From Aralia elata (lineage: Eukaryota; Streptophyta; Magnoliopsida; Apiales; Araliaceae), in contig CM068385.1 of the NCBI GenBank assembly GCA_034770075.1, forward strand, positions 44,724,721 to 44,788,720: DNA of 64,000 bases, given 5' to 3'. The position numbers were made by a program, and so were the translations under genes. The first letter of the stretch is position 1. Each line of letters begins with the position of its first letter. The notes under the pieces are model-generated. The model made no database searches. It saw only the letters and a program-made list of their open reading frames with translations, and was not told the DNA's origin. Below, piece by piece: positions 57,001 to 64,000 of this stretch.

Positions 57001-57893
57001 GATAAAAGGCTTACTAATTGGATAATATCAAGAAACCTCTACCTTTTGTCATCATGGAGCTAGTGAGTAGCCTTGTGTCACTAGGGTGGCTAGTTGACAT
57101 CTTAGGAAGCTATGACACATCATAGGTAGCTACTTTACATTATAGGAAGCTATGATGTCCAGTCTACCATTTCAACTTCCCACACAAGCTAGCTACTTAA
57201 TTAAAATAAAGTTTGAAATCAACTTACTCCTCCTTTCTCCTAAATGCACGACAAGGAGGGATTTTGTCCCAAAATATTGTCCCAAATAGCTTTAAATAAA
57301 TAAATAATTGTTACACATTTAATAAATCAAGTGGCTAGATTTTGGACCACACAATAAATACCATTGGCCTCCAATTTAAATGATTAGGCTAATAAAATTC
57401 AAATCTATTTAATGCAATATTGGGTCATTTAATTTAACCCTATGATAGCTCATTTAATAAGCCACACAATTAATACCTAAATTCATGATTAATATAAATG
57501 ATTGGACTAGGTTCATTAATTAAGTAACTTAGTCAATTAGTAAATAAATTACTAACTTAACTATTAATTATTATTATCCAATTTGGACCATATCTCATTA
57601 ACAACTACTTTCATTAATTAACCCACACACTTTATTTACTAACTGTATTCAATTTACTTGAATACTTGATTTAGTAAATACCTTGCCAACTTTATGGATA
57701 TAAAGTCTTAGGGTTTGCTCACTAGTTTAAATATACTACTAGTGATTCCCTTAACACAAATTTATATCAGTAAATCACATAGTCACATAATCCACCAATA
57801 CACCCAAAGGTTTAAGTAAGAACACAAAGTTAACTCATTAAAATTAAAATTATATTTAATTAATAATGACGTTCAAAATTCACGGGCATTACA
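54064..57893 (-). repeat. Gy-A 5' LTR, 3.83 kb
   Basis: TGTGACACCCCC...GGGCATTACA, partner of 31361-35185 with scattered substitutions and small indels (for example extra TAGTATT-like bases near 55236). Right flank ATATT, then the copia LTR resumes with CACTCCTTTTACTAG. Confidence 0.93.
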
Positions 57894-58514
57894 ATATTCA
57901 CTCCTTTTACTAGAAGTAGTAGATTCTTTGTTGACCATTCACCTATCTCCATGTACAACTTATTATACCCAATCATACCCTTTGATATACCCTAAGGGTC
58001 TTAAGGGACATGTCAAAGTATAACTCATCACACACAAGATACTATGATGATCTCAAGTCCAAGGATCACTTGTACTACTATCACTAGAGGAATTCCTATT
58101 GACAGGCGAGTAAAACTCCATTAGGTATTCCTTAGCGAGCCACGTTCAGTGAACTTATTCTCTAATAAGTACCTACATACTTGCTTTAGTGTCTCCACAC
58201 AAATGATTATGAGATCAATCATCTTCTTCATAAGAGCAAGCAACGTATGTACTAATCTATCCGGATTCACTAATTCCCTTTTTAGTATTCCATCGATTAG
58301 GAACGATTTTAGTTTGTGAGCTATCTAGAATTTAGATATCATTAGCATGATCACCATCATGATTCTAAAAGCATTGCTCAAAACTATGGGTTTATCACAT
58401 TTAATATAACAGCACCATGTAGATAAAGTAAAATGTCTTTAACAAACGAATAATATTACAAAGTATATGCTACATCATATCAAATATGATTGGCTTGTGT
58501 GCATACTACTTTCA
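57894..58514 (-). repeat. Cop-E2 5' LTR, distal part
   Basis: Continues the LTR broken at 31360 and matches 23968-24745 without the MITE. Ends CTACTTTCA at 58514. Confidence 0.9.
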
Positions 58515-59361
58515 AAAAGAACCTTTCAGTGCATAGTTACCGTACAATTCAATCTTTTTACCATACAATGTCCCAATTAAATATAAGACATGGAATTACT
58601 GTCAAGTTTTATTTTATTTAATTATATACATTTCGATTTTCAAATGCACAACTCTGATTAATGCAAATTAGAAACTCCTTTCTAATTTCATTCTGCTTTG
58701 GCCAAAGACTTCTGAGTTGTCATTTATCAAATCACATAGGACATTCACTCCTTTTACTAGAAGTGGTAGATTCTTTGTTGACCATTCACCTATCTCTATG
58801 TACAACTTATTATACCCAATCATACTCTTTGATATACCCTAAGGGTCTTAAGGGACAGGTCAAAGTATAACTCATCACACACAAGATACTATGATGATCT
58901 CAAGTCCAAGGATCACCTGTACTACTATCACTAGAGGAATTCCTATTGATAGGCGAGTAAAACTCCATTAGGTATTCCTTAGCGAGCCACGTTCAGTGAA
59001 CTTATTCTCTAATAAGCACCTACATACTTGCTTTAGTGTCTCCACACAAATGATTGTGAGATCAATCATCTTCTTCATAAGAGCAAGCAACGTATGTACT
59101 AATCTATCCGGATTCACTAATCCCCTTTTTAGTATTCCATCGATTAGGAACGATTTTAGTTTATGAGCTATCTAGAATTTAGATATCATTAGCATGATCA
59201 CCATCATGATTCTAAAAGCATTGCTCAAAACTATGGGTTTATCACATTTAATATAACAGTACCGTGTAGATAAAATAAAATATCTTTAATAAACGAATAA
59301 TATTACAAAGTATATGCTACATCATATCAAATATGATTGGCTTGTGTGCATACTATTTTCA
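58515..59361 (-). repeat. Cop-E1 3' LTR, second half (copy 1)
   Basis: Starts AAAAGAACCTTTCAG, which is the middle of a full LTR, and ends CTATTTTCA. The leading AAAAG is the right target duplication of Cop-E2. One half more than a simple insertion predicts. Confidence 0.87.
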
Positions 59362-60203
59362 AAAAGAACCTTTCAGTGCATAGTTACCGTACAATTCAAT
59401 CTTTCTACCATACAATGTCCCAATTAAATATAAGACATGGAATTACTGTCAAGTCTTATTTTATTTAATTATATGTATTTTGATTCTCAAATAAACAACT
59501 CTGATAATGCAAATTAGAAACTCCTTTCTAATTTCATTCTGCTTTGGCCAAAGACTTCTGAGTCGTCATTTATCGAATCACATAGGATATTCTCTCCTTT
59601 TACTAGAAGTGGTAGATTCTTTATTGATCATTCACTTATCTCCATGTATAACTTATTATACCCAATCATACCCTTTGATATACCCTAAAGGTCTTAAGGG
59701 ACATGTAAAAGTATAACTCATCATACACAAGATACTATGATGATCTCAAGTCCAAGGATCATTTGTACTACTATCACTAGAGGAATTCCTATTGACAGGC
59801 GAGTAAAACTCCATTAGGTATTCCTTAGCGAGCCACGTTCAGTGAACTTATTCTCTAATAAGCACCTGCATACTTGCTCTAGTGTCTCCACACAAATGAT
59901 TATGAGATCAATCATCCTCTTCATAAGAGCAAGCAACGTATGTACTAATCTATCCGGATTCACTAATCCCCTTTTTAGTAATCCATCGATTAGGAACGAT
60001 TTTTGTGAGCTATCTAGAATTTAGATCTCATTAGCATGATCACCATCATGATTCTAAAAGCATTGCTCAAAACTATGAGTTTATCACATTTAATATAACA
60101 GCACCATGTAGATAAAGTAAAATTCCTTTACCAAACGAATAAGATTACAAAGTATATGATGCATCATATTAAATATGATTAGCTTGTGTGCATACTACTT
60201 TTA
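59362..60203 (-). repeat. Cop-E1 3' LTR, second half (copy 2)
   Basis: Again AAAAGAACCTTTCAG at the start; ends CTACTTTTA (CA changed to TA), followed by the polypurine complement ATCTCCCACTTG. So this copy is attached to the body of Cop-E1. Tandem with the previous copy; period about 847 bp. Confidence 0.87.
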
Positions 60204-60784
60204 ATCTCCCACTTGCACTAAAGCCAATCGCCATGGTATCTAATACCCTTCTTCTCTAAGTGACGATCATCCTGCTATTAGATAAAGCTTCAGTAGATGG
60301 ATATGCAATGTTGTTCTCGAGAGTCCACTATCTATATAGTGACTTTTCCTCTTTCAATGATTCTATTAATCAAATAAAAGTGTCGCAACACTTGTTTGAA
60401 TCCAAGATGAGACTTAGGAACTATTCCTAGTCCTGTAATGAACTTTTCATCCAAATAATCAACTTGCAGCTTCATTTACAGCTATATACTTTGTCTTTGT
60501 CACTAAACCAACAACTCTTTGCTGTTTGGAACTTTTTCAATTCACTGCACCACCTTTCAAGGTAACGATTTACCTTAAAGTAGATTTGTTATCGTCTTGG
60601 TCAGTCTGAAAAACTTGAGTTTGTTTAGCCCTCTAGTTTTAATTCAGACATACCATAAATTATGATCACATCTTCAGTACCAGTAAGTACCTAAAGATGT
60701 TTATCACTGTCTTACAGTGATCATCTCCAGAATATGACTGATCAACATCAAGCCTTGTATATTCATTGGATACACGATAGTAAT
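60204..60784 (-). pseudogene. Cop-E1 RNase H end of pol
   Basis: A diverged copy of 24746-25330 on the minus strand, so it covers the polypurine tract and the decayed RNase H. No open frame. It is cut at 60785 by Gy-F; the rest of Cop-E1 should lie beyond the window. Confidence 0.75.
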
Positions 60785-62327
60785 TGTGCCACCCCCAAAT
60801 CCGGGCACTTGAAACCCGTACTTGGTGCATCACGATACCATTTTTTTGAGCTGTTTAATATATTACAAACTTAATATTTATATCAGAGTTGTCTATTCCT
60901 AGGTATGACAACCTTTAATTACATTTCTTACATGTTACATAATATATATGATCACAATACAAAAAACTAATCATTACAGATAACACCTTGAAACCTAATC
61001 TTGGAGCTTTCCTTTGCCCTTGTCTTTGTCAGAGCCTTCTGATCGATCACACTTAGCTGAAAACATTTAAGTCAAAGAAAGAATGAGCATTCAATTACTC
61101 AACAAGTAATAGCAATTATAATAATGCGCTGAAGAAGTAAATGTTTTCTTTGAGGACTACTTCTACCACGAATCAATAGTGGTGAAGTCATTTGAAACCA
61201 TTCTTAACAACATATCAAATCATTTTAAGATTTTTGAAACAACTGAGTGACCTTTGAATACTGAGTAGTCAAAAGACCATGAACTGTTATTTTTCATTTT
61301 TGAAAAGGTTTAAACAGAAATTCATCTATAAACCGTCTGGTCTTACGGACACGGAGGATGATCAGTCCCGTTGTGCCCTGTATTGATCAACACTATATAA
61401 TACATCACCACCATTGGCGCATAAAATTTTCATCACCGCTTTTAGCGCATAAAATTTCCCATTTAGGGTTGTTCATACTTAGTCTGGAGTCCTAACTAAA
61501 ACATTTAAGTTGGACGACTTTATCATAACAAATAACATTCGACAAATGCTTTTCAAATCGTGTCTAGCTGGGACAAATAGCTTAGACAATCTTTAAACTA
61601 GGTATACATACCGAAATTTAATAGTATGTATTGGAACTTATCAACGAATTTCAAATTCCAGGGTAATTGATAATGTACAATAGTTCGTACAAGTGGGGAC
61701 ACTTGCATAACCAAACTTAGAATGCAAATTTTCAACATGAGTCATAGCAATTCAGTAATAAGATACTTTTAACAATGAACGAATCAAAGTAAATTCAAAT
61801 TTATAATAATTATAACAATTTGTATAAGTGAGGACACTTGCACAACGAATAGAACAATTTTGATTATAAATACATCACATGAGACAATATCTAGATATTT
61901 GAAATCAATAGATAGCTTGAATAAAGTTTAAGAATACTTGCATAACATACAGATCCATTGCATAAAGTAAATGCAAAGGATGGGATACTTGCATACATAC
62001 ACCTATTGCATAAAATAAATGCGTAGGTTCGGATACTTGCACAATAACGATTGAGTTAAGATACTTGCACAATAACGATTGAGTTAAGATACTTGCACAA
62101 TAACGATTGAGTTAAGGAACTTGCACAATGTAAGAAGTTGTGTAAGTTAGAAACTTGCCTTGGTCGTTGACTACTGCTACACAATTTAATATGACTTCTT
62201 TTGAAAGACCTATCAGTTATAAGATTTATCTTTCAGTCAGCCAATCATATTATACCTTATAATATCACTTCTTTATAAGTAAATTATCTAACATTCAACC
62301 ACATAATCAAATATTAGACAACACATT
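60785..62327 (-). repeat. Gy-F: gypsy LTR fragment
   Basis: Begins TGTGCCACCCCCAAATCCGG, the terminal module shared with Gy-A and Gy-C, so it is the edge of a minus-strand gypsy LTR. No primer site is seen on the outer side, so this edge lies at the end of the element or of a solo LTR. It is cut at 62328 by Cop-G. Left flank GTAAT (60780-60784) would be its target duplication. Inside, GCGCATAAAATTTTC-like units recur near 61420-61460 and many ACTTGCA-containing units occur. No gene. Confidence 0.72.
62032..62115. repeat. Three perfect 28-bp tandem repeats
   Basis: Units at 62032, 62060 and 62088 start GATACTTGCACAATAACG and end GAGTTAA. A degenerate fourth begins at 62116. Part of a wider field of ACTTGCA-containing units in the Gy-F LTR. 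Confidence 0.85.
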
Positions 62328-64000
62328 TGAAAGTAGTATGCACACAAGCCAATCATATTTGATATGATGTAGCATATACTTTGTAATCTTATTCGTTTGC
62401 TAAAGGCATTTTACTTTATCTACATGGTGTTGTTATATTAAATGTGATAAACCCATAGTTTTGAGCAATGCTTTTAGAATCATGATGTGATCATGCTAAT
62501 GAGATCTAAATTCTAGATAGCTCACAAACTAAAATCGTTCCTAATCGATGGATTACTAAAAAAGGGATTAGTGAATCCGGATAGATTAGTACATACGTTG
62601 CTTGCTCTTATGAAGAGGATGATTGATCTCATAATCATTTGTCTAGAGACACTAAAGCAAGTATGTAGGTGCTTATTAGAGAATAAGTTCACTAAACGTG
62701 GCTCGCTAAAGAATATCTAATGGAGTTTTACTCGCCTGTCAATAGGAATTCCTCTAGTGATAGTAGTACAAGTGATCCTTGGACTTGAGATCATCATAGT
62801 ATCTTATGTGTGATGAGTTATACTTTGACATGTCCCTTAAGACCCTTAGAGTATATTAAAGGGTATGATTGGGTATAATAAGTTATACATGGAGATAGGT
62901 GAATGATCAACAAAGAATCTACCACTTCTAGTAAAAGGAGTGAATGTCCTATGTGATTCAATAAATGACGACTCAGAAGTCTTTGGCCAAAGCAGAATGA
63001 AATTAGAAAGGAGTTTCTAATTTGCATTATCAGAGTTGTGCATTTGAGAATCGAAATACATATAATTAAATAAAATAAGACTTGACAGTAATTCTATGTC
63101 TTATATTTAATTGGGACATTGTGTGGTAGAAGGATTGAATTGTATGGTAACTATTCACTGAAAGGTTCTTTTGTGATTAATGTTGAAATTTATATTATTT
63201 GGAAAGTCGTTGATCGCTAAGGGGGCTTACCCTTATTGTAGAATAAATATTATTTATTTAAATAAATTAAATAGTTTAATTTATTTATTTAAATAAAATT
63301 AGAATTGTTCTAATCGATTTATTCACAACCGGTTTAATATGGAGAACCTAAAGGGTCACACCGCAAAACAAAAATATTTATTTAACAAGTAAATGGCATA
63401 ATCGTAATAATAAGTTAAGTGTATTTAATTTAATCTATGGAGATAGAATAAATTAAATAGCTTAATATTTATTATTTAATATTTTGGAAATATTAAATAT
63501 AAATTAATAAGAGGAGTCTTATTATTATTATTACTATTACTATTATTTAATTCCTAATAGGGATTGAGAATTAATTAATAGAAGTACTCTCTCATGAATT
63601 CCTAATTGGATTAGGAGTTCAATTAATTAAATGAGTTTAATTAAAATAAAAACCTTAATCCTAAATAGTTTAGGAGGGTTCCCTATATCTATAAATAAGA
63701 GGAGTCTTATAATGATTTAGGGTTAGACAGTTACACACTCTTCCATAAGAATTAGAGAGAGAGAGTACTTGTAATTTCTATAGAGATAGAAACTAGGGTT
63801 TTGCCAACACCCATCTTCTTGAACAACTATTATTCTGTGGTGGATCACCTCTAGAGGCCAAACACTTGGGTGGCTAACGTTGATCAAAGGAAAGAATTTA
63901 ATCGGTGGAATTCAAGGAGAACGCGAAGGATTTAGAGATGAACTCGTACCTGTGGAAGCATGATACTACAAGGGTATGATTCTCATACTTTATCTCTTTC
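62328..64000 (+). repeat. Cop-G: copia LTR, plus orientation, runs off the window
   Basis: Begins TGAAAGTAGTATGC, the element-strand start of the Cop-E family LTR, and follows it to the edge of the window, about 100-150 bp short of the expected CCTAACA end. Left flank ACATT (62323-62327) may be its target duplication. Whether it is a solo LTR or a full element cannot be seen. It is inverted relative to Cop-E1 and Cop-E2. Confidence 0.88.

Larger units (their letters stand above)
31361..57893 (-). mobile_element. Gy-A: Ty3/gypsy chromovirus interrupted by Gy-B
   Basis: Two LTRs (31361-35185 and 54064-57893) face the same way and flank leader, gag and pol on the minus strand. Target duplication ACATT (31356-31360) and ATATT (57894-57898), one mismatch; the uninterrupted sequence GGACATTCACTCC can be seen in sister copia LTRs. 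Removing Gy-B leaves about 12.6 kb. It belongs with Gy-1 by leader, gag and LTR sequence. Coding region carries stops and a deletion from nucleocapsid to the start of RT. Confidence 0.93.
22777..58514 (-). mobile_element. Cop-E2: Ty1/copia element, interrupted by Gy-A
   Basis: On the minus strand: 5' LTR (58514-57894 plus 31360-30228), primer site, very long leader, gag, protease, integrase, RT, RNase H, polypurine tract, 3' LTR (24745-22777). Integrase before RT is the copia order. RT motifs suggest the Tork/Angela area, but damage prevents a firm lineage. TSD AAAAG at 22772-22776 and 58515-58519. Apart from nested insertions it is about 9.2 kb. All coding parts are broken. Confidence 0.88.

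Noticed and set aside
58661..58870. 69-codon frame recurring at 59507 and 62818
   Set aside because: It is the same piece of copia LTR repeated; recurrence follows LTR copy number, not protein conservation.

Overview
The window is plant nuclear repeat DNA. It is AT-rich, with no recognisable host gene, tRNA, rRNA or CRISPR array. Nearly every base belongs to a stack of LTR retrotransposons inserted into one another. A flowering plant with a repeat-rich genome is indicated by four things: initiator-Met tRNA primer sites, Tekay/Del-like chromoviruses with 3.8-4.1 kb LTRs, a Tat-type gypsy element with a second RNase H, and copia elements. The species cannot be told from this sequence.

Layout, with labels used throughout. 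Gy-1 (1-9477, +) is a decayed chromovirus whose 5' end lies left of the window. Gy-C (9478-15867, -) keeps gag, an extra ORF, primer site and 5' LTR; its pol should lie left of Gy-1. Tat-D (15868-21799, +) is an old Tat-lineage body. Cop-E1 (21800-22776 and 58515-60784, -) is a copia element whose 3' LTR was hit by Cop-E2 (22777-58514, -), a copia of the same family, with target duplication AAAAG. The 5' LTR of Cop-E2 was hit by Gy-A (31361-57893, -; TSD ACATT/ATATT). The leader of Gy-A was hit by Gy-B (39313-53229, +; TSD ATAAC). On the right, Gy-F (60785-62327) sits in Cop-E1 and is itself cut by Cop-G (62328 to the end, +). Each inner element should be younger than its host.

Gy-B is the freshest element. 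Its two 3.9-kb LTRs differ, by eye, by two substitutions and five one-base homopolymer indels. It has a primer site, gag, protease, RT, RNase H, integrase with chromodomain, and polypurine tract. A 2-bp GC gain at the start of RT is its only visible coding break. Between primer site and gag it carries an intact 276-residue ORF (acidic head, long predicted coiled coil, basic tail). A broken homologue lies in the same place in Gy-C. I know of no described function for it. Between this ORF and gag lie short CCC/GGG-closed hairpins with a shared CTTTTGTGT-like loop; hairpins of the same kind occur in Gy-1, Gy-A and possibly Gy-C.

Gy-1 and Gy-A form a second family. They share two gag lesions, which suggests they spread while already defective, presumably using proteins from another element. 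The 3' LTR of Gy-1 is a mosaic: Gy-A-like up to about 8485 and Gy-B-like from there to its end. That fits co-packaging and template switching, or recombination between LTRs. An autonomous coiled-coil-bearing element and a parasitic relative would together make a two-part system. This is inference and can be tested.
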